Shown here piece by piece: positions 32,699 to 40,670 of a stretch of DNA of 64,000 nucleotides. The position numbers were made by a program, and so were the translations under genes. How positions within the stretch are numbered: position 1 is the first letter of the stretch; each line of letters begins with the position of its first letter. Source of the DNA: CAMDTE01 sp964504345 (lineage in GTDB: Bacteria > Bacteroidota > Bacteroidia > Flavobacteriales > Schleiferiaceae); contig CAZDDX010000001.1 in NCBI GenBank assembly GCA_964504345.1, forward strand, positions 310,001 to 374,000. The letters run 5' to 3'. Under the pieces are notes generated by a model, which saw only the letters and a list, made by a program, of their open reading frames with translations, was not told where the DNA came from and did not search any database.

Positions 32699-33016
32699 TC
32701 AGCGAATTTGGTCCAACAACTCGCGCACCACTTCTTCCTTGGATGTGGCCAAGCCCGCCACCAACTGTCCGTCTTTGAAAACGGCGAAAAACGGCAAATT
32801 GTCTACCGGAGCCAACGAACGAGCGGCCGGATTCTCTTCCGCATTGACATCTACAAAGGCAATGCCTGCATTGGTTTCCTCTTCGGACATGCGCCGAAAC
32901 TTAGGGGAAAATAACTTGCAGGAACCGCACCAGTCTGCGTAAAACTTCACCACGGTGGGCGCGCCTGAAGCGAGGTGGGCGCCAAAATCAGCGTCGGTCA
33001 TTAACGATACAGCCAT
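32699..33016 (-). CDS. Thioredoxin-family protein
   Basis: A 105-residue thioredoxin with KFYADWCGSCKLFSPKF (active-site Cys30 and Cys33, Gly-Ser between them instead of Gly-Pro) and the cis-Pro loop DNLPFFAVFKDG. The ATG at 33016 is the natural start, and TATTTTTG lies 25 nt upstream; longer open frames run through non-coding sequence. It probably reduces the peroxiredoxin encoded 1.5 kb away and is first gene of a transcript with DUF6952 and the esterase. Confidence 0.92.
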   Translation of the reverse strand: MAVSLMTDADFGAHLASGAPTVVKFYADWCGSCKLFSPKFRRMSEEETNAGIAFVDVNAEENPAARSLAPVDNLPFFAVFKDGQLVAGLATSKEEVVRELLDQIR

Positions 33017-33041
33017 TTCTTGGATAATTGGATTAGTGGTG

Positions 33042-33049
33042 CAAAAATA
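33042..33049 (-). promoter_or_regulatory. -7 promoter element, thioredoxin operon
   Basis: The minus strand reads TATTTTTG, 25 nt before the ATG at 33016. Confidence 0.5.
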
Positions 33050-33137
33050 CGAACGCCGGGTGGGGGCATTCATCAATTTTATCGATGAGCAATCAGCAAC
33101 GGACGCGACGGAGCGCTGGGCAAGGCCGGCTCTGCGG

Positions 33138-34055
33138 TCAACGAAGTCCCGCTTCCCAGTTTGCCTTGAAGGAGCGGTGGTATACGTCACGCACCAAACC
33201 GTCGGCCACCCCAATTTTGGGGACGTAAATCCACCGGCATCCGGCCCGACGCATGACGCGTTGGTAAATTTCCAACGCCGGCACCAAAACGTCTGCACGG
33301 TCCACATTGAGGCCCAATTCCAAGACCAATTGATCCATGGTCAATGCAGACAAGGTTTTGATTTGCTGACTGAGGTAAAGAGAAGACAAGGGCTCTCCTC
33401 CCTGCCGTCCGCTCATTTTGTACAGCTTGTTGATGTTTCCCCCGGATCCAATGGCCGCCAAAGGGCCGCGCTCCGGATGGGCATGGCCGTCGATCCAAGC
33501 GTCCATGCGTTCCCACGTACCTTCGGGAATGCCTTGGGACAGGCGTCGAACCGTTCCCAGAGGTAGCGAAATGGAATCCACCGCCCGGCCCTCTTCAAAC
33601 AGCGTGAGCTCCGTGGAGCCTCCGCCCACGTCAATGAACAAAAAGCGCGACTCGTCCGGTTGAATTTTGTCGAAGATTTTGCTGGAAAACACCAATCGCG
33701 CTTCTTCCTGACCGTCGATTACCTCAATGGAAATTCCGGTCTCACGACGTACGGTTTCCACCCAATAGATGCTGTTCTCAGCCTCCCGCATGGCGGAAGT
33801 AGCGCACGCCCGAAATCCGGCAACGCCGTGCACTGCAAAAATGTGGCTGTAGGCCTTCAAACCGTGCAGCAGGCGTTCCCCCGTTTCGTCGGAAATCCGG
33901 CCGGTGGCGAAGACATCTGCTCCCAAACGAACCGGCAAGCGCGTCATGGACGCCTTTTTGTAGTGGGTGTATTCCGGCGTAGGGATGACGTTGACCACCA
34001 AGCAACGGATGGAATTGGACCCCAAGTCCAACGCGCCCAATTTCAGAAAATTCAT
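33138..34055 (-). CDS. ppx: Exopolyphosphatase/GppA-family phosphatase
   Basis: A 305-residue member of the Ppx/GppA family, in short form without the C-terminal HD-like domain of E. coli Ppx. ASKHA motifs are LGALDLGSNSIRCLV at the N-terminus, FIDVGGGSTELTLFEEG and AAIGSGGNINKL. It splits terminal phosphate from polyphosphate, or the gamma phosphate of pppGpp. The ATG at 34055 overlaps the ppk stop (ATGA), so it is coupled to ppk, which supports the polyphosphate role. The frame is open further upstream inside ppk, but those codons lack homology. Confidence 0.93.
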   Translation of the reverse strand: MNFLKLGALDLGSNSIRCLVVNVIPTPEYTHYKKASMTRLPVRLGADVFATGRISDETGERLLHGLKAYSHIFAVHGVAGFRACATSAMREAENSIYWVETVRRETGISIEVIDGQEEARLVFSSKIFDKIQPDESRFLFIDVGGGSTELTLFEEGRAVDSISLPLGTVRRLSQGIPEGTWERMDAWIDGHAHPERGPLAAIGSGGNINKLYKMSGRQGGEPLSSLYLSQQIKTLSALTMDQLVLELGLNVDRADVLVPALEIYQRVMRRAGCRWIYVPKIGVADGLVRDVYHRSFKANWEAGLR

Positions 34056-36124
34056 GCTGGACGTCCCTTTTTCAGTTGATCCTGCACGTATTCGCGCAGC
34101 GCCATTTGACCCCGAACCTTGGGACCGGAGGTGTGCCGGTATTCGCTTTCCACCGCGTCGCCGTGGAGCCGTGCTTTGACGTTGTCTTTCCACAAGATTT
34201 CCATGTGGTCGCGGATTTCGCGTTGAACCGTGGCGCTGTACACCGGCACACCCACCTCCACGCGGTAATCCAGGTTCCGCGTCATGAGGTCAAACGACGC
34301 CAGGTAGCACTCTGGGGAACCGTCGTTTTCAAACCAGTACACCCTACTGTGTTCCAAGTAGCGGTCCACAATGCTGATGGCTTCAATGTTCTCCGACATT
34401 CCCTCTACTCCGGGAATCAAGCAGCAAATGCCCCGAACGATGAGCCGAATGCGCACCCCGGCTTGACTGGCTTCGTAAAGTTTTTCGCAAAAGTCGTACG
34501 AGGATAAGCTGTTGATTTTAAAGAAAAGGGATGCCTTTTTTCCAGCGCGCGCATTTTTGATTTCGCGGTCTATGCGCTGCTCTATGCCCTTGCGCGTAAA
34601 CTGCGGCGAAACCAATAAATGCTTGAATTTACGCACCGTGTACGGGGCCAAAATAAAGTCAAATACATCCACCACTTCTTTGGTGATGCGTTTATCTGCA
34701 GTTAGCAAATGGTAGTCCGTGTACAATCGTGCCGTGCCCTCGTGAAAATTGCCGGTACCCACCACCGCAAAACGCTCCAACTTTTCGCCCGGAGCCTGGC
34801 GCTCCACCAATACTACTTTGGAGTGGACCTTCAAACCCGGAACACCGGAAAGCACCTCAATGCCTTCTTGGCGCATTTTCTCCGTGTAGTGGATGTTGTT
34901 TTCCTCGTCAAACCGGGCCTGCAGCTCAATGATGACGCGTACTTTTTTGCCGTTCTTGGCCGCATTGATCAACGCAGAAACCACGCGCGACTGGTCCGCC
35001 AAACGGTACAAGGTCATGTTGATGCGCGTAACGGACGGATCCATGGCCGCCTCCCGCAAGAACCGGATGATGTAGGAGAAATTGTGGTACGGTGAAAATA
35101 CCAGAACATCCTTTTGGCGAACCACCTGCAAAATGGAGCGATCCAAACTCAGTTCGGGATGCCCCAACGGTTCCAACTTGGGATGCTCCAATTCCGGACC
35201 GCCCACGTTAGGGAACTTGATCAAATCTTTTTTGTTGTGGTACCTACCGCCCGGCAGCAAACTGTCTATTTCCTCGATGCGCAAATTGTGGCTCAAGTAG
35301 GCCAAAAAGTCCGGATCAATGGCGCGGTCGTAGACCAAACGAACGGGGTCGCCAATCTCCCGAACGGCCAATCCCTTCTGCACCTTTTCCAGCGTGGTTT
35401 TGGAGATGTCGTTGTCCAGATCCAATTCCGCATCGCGGGTGATTTTGACGGTGTAGGCATCTATTCGGTCCGACGGGAAAATAAAATAAGCGTATTCTAA
35501 ATTGTACCGAATGACGTCGTCCAAATACATCAGGTACTGACGTCCGTATTTTGGAAGGACCACAAACCGTCCGATGAGTTCCGACGGCAACTCAATCAAA
35601 GAGTAAATAGGACGCTTACCCTCTCCTTTGGGCTGCAACAGAACGGCCAAGTAGATGGATTTGTCTTTGAGTTCCGGGAACGGCTTCCCTTCCTGCGGAA
35701 GTACAACAAAAACCGACGGACTGACTTTGTCGATGTAAAAGCGTCGAACAAAATCTTTCTGACCCTGCGTCAATTGGGTTTCGTCGATGATGGAAATGCC
35801 TTGTGCTTCCAATTCCACCATCAAATCGGCGTAAATCGCTTCCGCACGCGCCTGCTGTTGCGCCACCACGGAATTGATCTCGTGCATCAAGGCCTCAGGC
35901 TCCCAACCGCCCAGCTGCTGTTTCACCTTTTTGACCGGCAAGCGGCTCAGGCGTTGAATGCTGGCGTAGCGAACCCGGAAAAACTCGTCCAAATTGTTGG
36001 AGAAAATGCCCAAGAACCGAATGCGTTCGATGAGCGGAACACTGGAGTCCAACGCTTCCTGCAGCACCCGGCCGTTGAAACGAAGCCAACTGAGGTCGCG
36101 GTTGATGTAACGGAATTCGGCCAT
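34052..36124 (-). CDS. ppk: Polyphosphate kinase 1
   Basis: 690 residues from the ATG at 36124, giving the normal N-terminus MAEFRYINRDLSWLRFNGRV. The middle has the head domain, then two phospholipase-D-like domains with KVHSKVVLVERQA (candidate phosphohistidine) and RFAVVGTGNFHEGTARLYTD. It reversibly makes polyphosphate from ATP. GACCTTTG lies 4 nt before this ATG, so the longer in-frame start at 36151 is unlikely. It is coupled to ppx by an ATGA overlap. Confidence 0.96.
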   Translation of the reverse strand: MAEFRYINRDLSWLRFNGRVLQEALDSSVPLIERIRFLGIFSNNLDEFFRVRYASIQRLSRLPVKKVKQQLGGWEPEALMHEINSVVAQQQARAEAIYADLMVELEAQGISIIDETQLTQGQKDFVRRFYIDKVSPSVFVVLPQEGKPFPELKDKSIYLAVLLQPKGEGKRPIYSLIELPSELIGRFVVLPKYGRQYLMYLDDVIRYNLEYAYFIFPSDRIDAYTVKITRDAELDLDNDISKTTLEKVQKGLAVREIGDPVRLVYDRAIDPDFLAYLSHNLRIEEIDSLLPGGRYHNKKDLIKFPNVGGPELEHPKLEPLGHPELSLDRSILQVVRQKDVLVFSPYHNFSYIIRFLREAAMDPSVTRINMTLYRLADQSRVVSALINAAKNGKKVRVIIELQARFDEENNIHYTEKMRQEGIEVLSGVPGLKVHSKVVLVERQAPGEKLERFAVVGTGNFHEGTARLYTDYHLLTADKRITKEVVDVFDFILAPYTVRKFKHLLVSPQFTRKGIEQRIDREIKNARAGKKASLFFKINSLSSYDFCEKLYEASQAGVRIRLIVRGICCLIPGVEGMSENIEAISIVDRYLEHSRVYWFENDGSPECYLASFDLMTRNLDYRVEVGVPVYSATVQREIRDHMEILWKDNVKARLHGDAVESEYRHTSGPKVRGQMALREYVQDQLKKGRPA

Positions 36125-36128
36125 GGAG

Positions 36129-36136
36129 CAAAGGTC
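36129..36136 (-). promoter_or_regulatory. -7 promoter element, ppk-ppx
   Basis: The minus strand reads GACCTTTG (one mismatch), 4 nt before the ppk ATG. Confidence 0.5.
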
Positions 36137-36158
36137 GGAAACCACGGCCAATAAAGAA

Positions 36159-36941
36159 TTAACGTTCGGTTAATTTAACCCGATTCCAGTAGGTTTCCCA
36201 GGAGGTCAAATCCAAATCGGATGGAGCCTTGCCGTCTGCAGCCGCCAAGCGCTCCATGGCTTCAAAACGGCTTTGAAACTTGTTGTTGGCACGGGAGAGT
36301 GCCAAATCCGGATCCACGCCCGCATGGCGCGCGTAGTTGACCAAACTGAAGAAAACATCGCCCAATTCACTTTCCATGGCGGCGGGATCGTTTTGCGCTT
36401 CCGCATCGCGAAATTCGCCCAATTCCTCTTCCACTTTGGCCCAAACCTCGGCCTTGTGGGGCCAGTCAAAACCAACACCTTTCACTTTGTCTTGCAACCG
36501 GTTGGCCTTGATCAAGGCCGGCAAGGATTTAGGCACCCCTTCCAAAACCGACTTTTTGCCTTCTTTCAACTTGATGGCCTCCCAATTTGCTTTGACGGCG
36601 TCCGCATCGTCTGCGCGCACGTCGCCGTAAATGTGCGGGTGGCGGTGGATCAACTTGGCGGCAATGCCTTCCAACACATCAACCACATCAAACGCACCAA
36701 CCTCGGAGCCCAACTTGGAGTAAAACACCAGGTGCAAAAACAAGTCCCCCAATTCCTTTTGGGTTTCCTTCAAGTCGCCTGCGGCCAGCGCATCGGCCAG
36801 CTCGTAGGTTTCCTCCACGGTCAGGTGCCGCAGGGATTCAAACGTTTGCTCCCGATCCCACGGGCATTGAGCCCGCAAGTCGTCCATGATGTCTAGGAGG
36901 CGGCCGAAGGCCGCCATCGCCTCTTCCCTACGGGCGCTCAT
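36159..36941 (-). CDS. mazG: Nucleoside triphosphate pyrophosphohydrolase MazG
   Basis: A 260-residue protein with two tandem MazG domains. The N-terminal one has CPWDREQTFESLRHLTVEE, ETYELADAL and KELGDLFLHLVFYS; the C-terminal one has EEELGEFRDAEAQ and ESELGDVFFSLVNYAR, the EExxE/ExxD metal sites. It hydrolyses (d)NTPs to monophosphates and can lower (p)ppGpp-related stress signals in E. coli. Its ATG overlaps the DUF5606 stop. It ends 34 nt before ppk, which has its own promoter. Confidence 0.94.
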   Translation of the reverse strand: MSARREEAMAAFGRLLDIMDDLRAQCPWDREQTFESLRHLTVEETYELADALAAGDLKETQKELGDLFLHLVFYSKLGSEVGAFDVVDVLEGIAAKLIHRHPHIYGDVRADDADAVKANWEAIKLKEGKKSVLEGVPKSLPALIKANRLQDKVKGVGFDWPHKAEVWAKVEEELGEFRDAEAQNDPAAMESELGDVFFSLVNYARHAGVDPDLALSRANNKFQSRFEAMERLAAADGKAPSDLDLTSWETYWNRVKLTER

Positions 36942-37456
36942 TCAGCGGCAGCATCCGCGGCATTTCCCTCGGGAGCGGTGTCCTCAACGGCTGCCGCATC
37001 CGCTGCGGGAGCAGCCTTCTTCTTGGTAGCTTTTGCCGCTTTGGCAGGAACTGCTACCGTGGCTTCAACATTATCTGCAAAGAAACCGTGGTCCACCAAG
37101 GTGTTGAACCAGGTAACTACTTTGCGCATATCGGAACCGTAGACGCGTTCGGCATCAAAATCCGGCACGTGCTTGGCGAAAAAAGAATGCAAGGCCGCTG
37201 GATCCTGTTTGGGATGCGGTCCGTGTTGACCATCGGTTGCCGCAGCCATGGATTCAAAGATCTCCTTCAACGGACGCTCGCCGGCGTCGGTGTAAATTGC
37301 TATTTCGCCCAAGGCGCTAACCTGCTGCTGAGCGCTGATGGAAATTCTCTTGCGGTCGGCCAAACTCTCCACCACAATTCCCGTGCGGGTCTGTGCAACC
37401 AACTGATACAAACCGGGTTTTCCGGCAATGGCCAGAACGCCTTTTAACTCTTTCAT
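36938..37456 (-). CDS. DUF5606-family protein
   Basis: A 172-residue cytosolic protein beginning MKELKGVLAIAGKPGLYQLV, the typical DUF5606 opening, with RKRISISAQQQVSALGEIAIY and then FDAERVYGSDMRKVVTWFNTL. The last 40 residues are a low-complexity Ala/Lys/Glu tail (KAAKATKKKAAPAADAAA). The family is confined largely to Bacteroidota and has no known function. It lies between a TPR lipoprotein gene (9-nt gap) and mazG (ATGA overlap), the order usual in Flavobacteriales. Confidence 0.82.
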   Translation of the reverse strand: MKELKGVLAIAGKPGLYQLVAQTRTGIVVESLADRKRISISAQQQVSALGEIAIYTDAGERPLKEIFESMAAATDGQHGPHPKQDPAALHSFFAKHVPDFDAERVYGSDMRKVVTWFNTLVDHGFFADNVEATVAVPAKAAKATKKKAAPAADAAAVEDTAPEGNAADAAAE

Positions 37457-37465
37457 GCGAACAAA

Positions 37466-37993
37466 TTATCGTTTACGATTAGATTTTTTTTGAGCTCTTT
37501 TTTGCCATTCCGGCAGCGCTTGCCAAACAGCACTGTCCGACGCCGCCAAAAAACGCAAATCCTCCGCTTGTTTTGCCAGGGGATGTTGGGGATAAGTATC
37601 CAAAAACAAAGTGTAAGCGCGGCCTGCCAGGGCCCGATTGCCCACCACCTCGTCAAACGTCAAGGCCATGGAAAACAAAGCTAGCGCACCTTCCGGGCGA
37701 TTGGCATACTGCCGATAAACAGTATCGTATTGGGCTATGGCGTACAGCGCTCGACCGGGGCGATTGCGCTCCAAGTCCGCAGCCATCAAAGCGTACCGCG
37801 GGGCCAGGGTGTCCTCGGGATTTTCTTCCGCAAAGGTTTGAAAGGTTTCCACGGCACGCGCCACCAAGGCGGTATCCTCTTCGATAGTTTCCAATTGGCG
37901 CACTTGAGCCTCCAGGGATTGCAGCTCTTCTACGGGATCGGAGCATCCGATAACCGTTCCAAACAAGGTCAGCCCCAAAAAGAATGCTTTCAT
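37466..37993 (-). CDS. TPR-like lipoprotein
   Basis: A 175-residue protein with a lipoprotein signal (FGTVIGC, Cys17). The mature part is helical: a heptad-like stretch EELQSLEAQVRQLETIEE, then two or three TPR-like helical pairs (APRYALMAADLERNRPGRAL, ALAGRAYTLFLDTYPQHPLA), ending in basic KRAQKKSNRKR. It is probably an outer-membrane-anchored scaffold; no specific function is known. The start overlaps the def stop by 4 nt (ATGA). Confidence 0.75.
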   Translation of the reverse strand: MKAFFLGLTLFGTVIGCSDPVEELQSLEAQVRQLETIEEDTALVARAVETFQTFAEENPEDTLAPRYALMAADLERNRPGRALYAIAQYDTVYRQYANRPEGALALFSMALTFDEVVGNRALAGRAYTLFLDTYPQHPLAKQAEDLRFLAASDSAVWQALPEWQKRAQKKSNRKR

Positions 37994-38568
37994 CGAGCTT
38001 GAGGAAATTTCATGCGGTACCCCACTTGAATCAAGCCTTTAGCAATATTGCCCAAACGCCCCTGAAGCAAACGCTTGCGGAGCGCCGACAGACGGTCTGT
38101 AAACAGCACACCTTCGATGTGGTCGTATTCGTGTTGGAAAATACGTGCGGCCAAGCCGTCCAACTGCATTTCTTCCCACGAACCGTCCAGCAACTGGTGC
38201 TTGAAGCGCACAACAGGCTTGCGGTGCACGGTCTCGTGGACGTCCGGAATGCTCAAGCAACCTTCCTCAAAACCCCACAACGTGCCGGACTCTTCCAAAA
38301 CTTCCGGATTGTAGAATGCTCGTTTGTAGGTTTTTAAGACTTCGGCTTGCGCCGCGTTGTCTTCGTCTTCCGCAAACGGACTTCCGTCCACCACAAACAG
38401 CCGAAGGCCCAGGCCTACTTGAGGGGCTGCCAAACCCACGCCGTGGGCGTTGTACATGGTTTCAAAAAGGTTTTCAACCAGTGCGGGCAGGGCCGGATCT
38501 GCCACGTCCACCGATGCGGCGCGGCGCTTTAAGACGGGGTCTCCGTAGGCTACAATGGGCAGTACCAT
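37990..38568 (-). CDS. def: Peptide deformylase
   Basis: A 192-residue enzyme with all three family motifs: GVGLAAPQ (residues 43-50), EGCLSIP (metal ligand Cys104) and QHEYDH (His146, catalytic Glu147, His150). It removes the formyl group from new proteins. The ATG lies 4 nt behind TACCTTTG. It heads the minus-strand series def, TPR lipoprotein, DUF5606, mazG and is divergent from ruvX with only 27 nt between the start codons. Confidence 0.97.
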   Translation of the reverse strand: MVLPIVAYGDPVLKRRAASVDVADPALPALVENLFETMYNAHGVGLAAPQVGLGLRLFVVDGSPFAEDEDNAAQAEVLKTYKRAFYNPEVLEESGTLWGFEEGCLSIPDVHETVHRKPVVRFKHQLLDGSWEEMQLDGLAARIFQHEYDHIEGVLFTDRLSALRKRLLQGRLGNIAKGLIQVGYRMKFPQAR

Positions 38569-38572
38569 GCCG

Positions 38573-38580
38573 CAAAGGTA
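38573..38580 (-). promoter_or_regulatory. -7 promoter element, def operon
   Basis: The minus strand reads TACCTTTG, 4 nt before the def ATG; 3 bp separate it from the ruvX element. Confidence 0.7.
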
Positions 38581-38583
38581 CGC

Positions 38584-38591
38584 TATCTTTG
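38584..38591 (+). promoter_or_regulatory. -7 promoter element, ruvX
   Basis: TATCTTTG, 4 nt before the ruvX ATG at 38596. Confidence 0.65.
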
Positions 38592-38595
38592 GCGG

Positions 38596-39012
38596 ATGAG
38601 CATTTGGATTGGGATCGACCCGGGCGGAGCCCGAACCGGATTGGCGGAGAGCGACGCCACAGCGTCCATGGCCTTTCCGTGGACCACCGTACCCTCCCAG
38701 CAGGTAGTAGACTTATTGAAGAAAAGGCACGCCTTGGAGCCTCTGGCCGGTTTTGTGGTGGGCGCACCGCACCGGTGGGACGGAAGTCCTACGCACGGCA
38801 CCCCTTTGGCAGACCAGATGGCGGCCACCTTGCAAGCAGCCTTTCCGGAACTTCCGGTTCACCGGATGTCGGAGCAATTCACCTCCAAAATTGCTTCCCG
38901 CGCCGCCCATGCGGCCGGAGCCTCCAAGCGCGTTAAAAAAGACAAAGGCCTGTTGGACGCCGCCTCGGCTTCGTTGTTGCTGCAGGATTTTCTGAGCAAC
39001 AGGCCGGCCTAA
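38596..39012 (+). CDS. ruvX: Holliday junction resolvase-like RuvX/YqgF
   Basis: A 138-residue RNase H-fold protein with IGIDPGGARTGLAESD at the N-terminus (first catalytic Asp), VVGAPHRWDGS in the middle, and KGLLDAASASLLLQDFL at the C-terminus (last Asp). In E. coli YqgF processes the 5' end of pre-16S rRNA; resolvase activity is reported in other bacteria. The KDKGLLDAASA segment is typical of Bacteroidota members. It shares a very short divergent promoter region with def and ends 39 nt before dapD. Confidence 0.92.
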   Translation: MSIWIGIDPGGARTGLAESDATASMAFPWTTVPSQQVVDLLKKRHALEPLAGFVVGAPHRWDGSPTHGTPLADQMAATLQAAFPELPVHRMSEQFTSKIASRAAHAAGASKRVKKDKGLLDAASASLLLQDFLSNRPA

Positions 39013-39039
39013 TCAGCGTTCTTTCGCAAGCGAAAAACG

Positions 39040-39047
39040 TACCTTTG
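39040..39047 (+). promoter_or_regulatory. -7 promoter element, dapD
   Basis: TACCTTTG, 4 nt before the ATG at 39052. Confidence 0.7.
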
Positions 39048-39051
39048 TGCC

Positions 39052-39873
39052 ATGCACTACCAATCCGCACAACCCCTCATTGAAGCTGCCTGGGAAGACC
39101 GGTCGCTCCTGTCCCAACCGGAAACCCGAACGGCCATCGAGTCCGTCATCGACGCCTTAGACTCCGGCGCACTTCGGGTTGCAGAACCGTCGAGCAACGG
39201 CTGGCAGGTCAACGATTGGGTAAAAAAAGCGGTCATCCTGTACTTCCCCATCCGCTCCATGGAAACCTTGGAAGCCGGCCCCTTGGAATTTCACGACAAA
39301 ATGGCGCTCAAGCGCAAGTACGCTGATCTCAACGTACGCGTGGTTCCCCACGCAGTGGCGCGCTACGGTGCTTACCTGGCGCCTGGCGTCATTCTGATGC
39401 CCAGCTACGTGAACATCGGCGCCTACGTGGGTGCCAATACCATGGTGGATACGTGGGCGACGGTGGGATCTTGCGCGCAAATTGGATCCAACGTACACCT
39501 TTCCGGCGGCGTAGGCATTGGCGGTGTTTTGGAACCCGTTCAAGCCGCTCCCGTCGTTATTGAAGACGGTTGCTTTATTGGCTCGCGTTGCATTGTGGTG
39601 GAGGGTGTTCGCGTGGAACGCGAAGCGGTCTTGGGAGCCAACGTGGTCCTCACCGCTTCCACGCGGATCATCGACGTCACCGGCTCAGAACCGGTGGAAT
39701 ACAAAGGCGTGGTCCCTGCGCGCAGCGTGGTCATTCCGGGCAGTTTGCCCAAAGAGTTTGGCGCCGGTACCTACCACGTGCCGTGCGCGCTGATCATTGG
39801 CCAACGCAAGGCATCCACGGACTTGAAAACCAGTCTGAACGATGCCTTGCGCCACTACGACGTTGCCGTCTGA
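39052..39873 (+). CDS. dapD: Tetrahydrodipicolinate N-succinyltransferase
   Basis: A 273-residue enzyme: a helical N-terminus, then a left-handed beta-helix of hexapeptide repeats (YLAPGVILMPSYVNIGAYVG, TWATVGSCAQIGSNVHLSGG). It succinylates tetrahydrodipicolinate in the lysine and meso-diaminopimelate pathway, so it feeds peptidoglycan synthesis. The start has TACCTTTG 4 nt upstream. A GT2 glycosyltransferase gene follows at 6 or 12 nt, probably on the same transcript. Confidence 0.96.
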   Translation: MHYQSAQPLIEAAWEDRSLLSQPETRTAIESVIDALDSGALRVAEPSSNGWQVNDWVKKAVILYFPIRSMETLEAGPLEFHDKMALKRKYADLNVRVVPHAVARYGAYLAPGVILMPSYVNIGAYVGANTMVDTWATVGSCAQIGSNVHLSGGVGIGGVLEPVQAAPVVIEDGCFIGSRCIVVEGVRVEREAVLGANVVLTASTRIIDVTGSEPVEYKGVVPARSVVIPGSLPKEFGAGTYHVPCALIIGQRKASTDLKTSLNDALRHYDVAV

Positions 39874-39879
39874 TTCTTT

Positions 39880-40656
39880 TTGACTGTGCTGACCCTGCTG
39901 GTCCCAACGTTCAACGAAGCCGACTGCCTGGAGCGATGTCTGGCGTCGGCCGCGGACCTTGCTGACGAGGTCTTGGTGGTAGACTCCTTCAGTACGGACC
40001 GTACTTTGGAAATAGCCCGCACCTTTGGAGCGCGCATCCTTCAGCGGGACTACGAAAACTCCGCCTCGCAAAAAAACTGGGCCATTCCGCAAGCTGCGCA
40101 TCCGTGGATTCTGCTTTTGGATGCAGACGAATGGCTCTCTCCGGGGCTGCGCGAGGAACTAGTTGCTTGGAAAAAAGCCCCCAATCCGGCCGTACACGGC
40201 TACTGGATGTATCGGGCCAATCATTTCATGGGCCAGCGCATTCGATTTTCCGGTTGGCAGAACGATAAGGTCATTCGCCTCTTTCAAAGGGACACCTGTC
40301 GGTACGAGCCCAAAAACGTACACGCAGAAATCATCCCAAACGGCCCCGTTGCCGTTCTTCGGCACCGACTGTTCCACGATACCTACAAGGGTTTGGAGCA
40401 CCACCGCCTGAAATTGGACCGCTACGCAGCTTGGCAAGCCAAAGATTACCACGGCAAAACCGGGCGCATCACGCCCTTTCACACCGTACTCAAACCCGCC
40501 TACCGCTTTTTTCGTCAATTCATCCTGCAAGGGGGGATTTTGGACGGTTATCCGGGCTTTGTGGTGGCGCGATTTGGCGCCTACGCCGTACGCGCTCGCT
40601 ACCGCGAATTGGCCCGATGGCGCGCGGCAAATGACGTACCTTTGCCGCCGCTTTAA
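39880..40656 (+). CDS. GT2-family glycosyltransferase (KdtX/WaaE-like)
   Basis: A 258-residue glycosyltransferase (256 if the GTG at 39886 is the start, rather than the TTG at 39880). Motifs are LLVPTFNEADCLERCL, VVDSFSTDRTLEIA, YENSASQKNWAIP and the DXD-like LLLDADEWLSP. This pattern, with SASQKNWA and the C-terminal HHRLKLDRYA, is that of the KdtX/WaaE group that adds glucose or other sugar to the lipopolysaccharide core. It follows dapD closely. Its last codons contain the cca -7 element. Confidence 0.85.
   Translation: MTVLTLLVPTFNEADCLERCLASAADLADEVLVVDSFSTDRTLEIARTFGARILQRDYENSASQKNWAIPQAAHPWILLLDADEWLSPGLREELVAWKKAPNPAVHGYWMYRANHFMGQRIRFSGWQNDKVIRLFQRDTCRYEPKNVHAEIIPNGPVAVLRHRLFHDTYKGLEHHRLKLDRYAAWQAKDYHGKTGRITPFHTVLKPAYRFFRQFILQGGILDGYPGFVVARFGAYAVRARYRELARWRAANDVPLPPL
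40637..40644 (+). promoter_or_regulatory. -7 promoter element, cca
   Basis: TACCTTTG inside the last codons of the GT2 gene, 26 nt before the cca ATG. Confidence 0.6.
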
Positions 40657-40670
40657 AAAGATCCGTCGCC

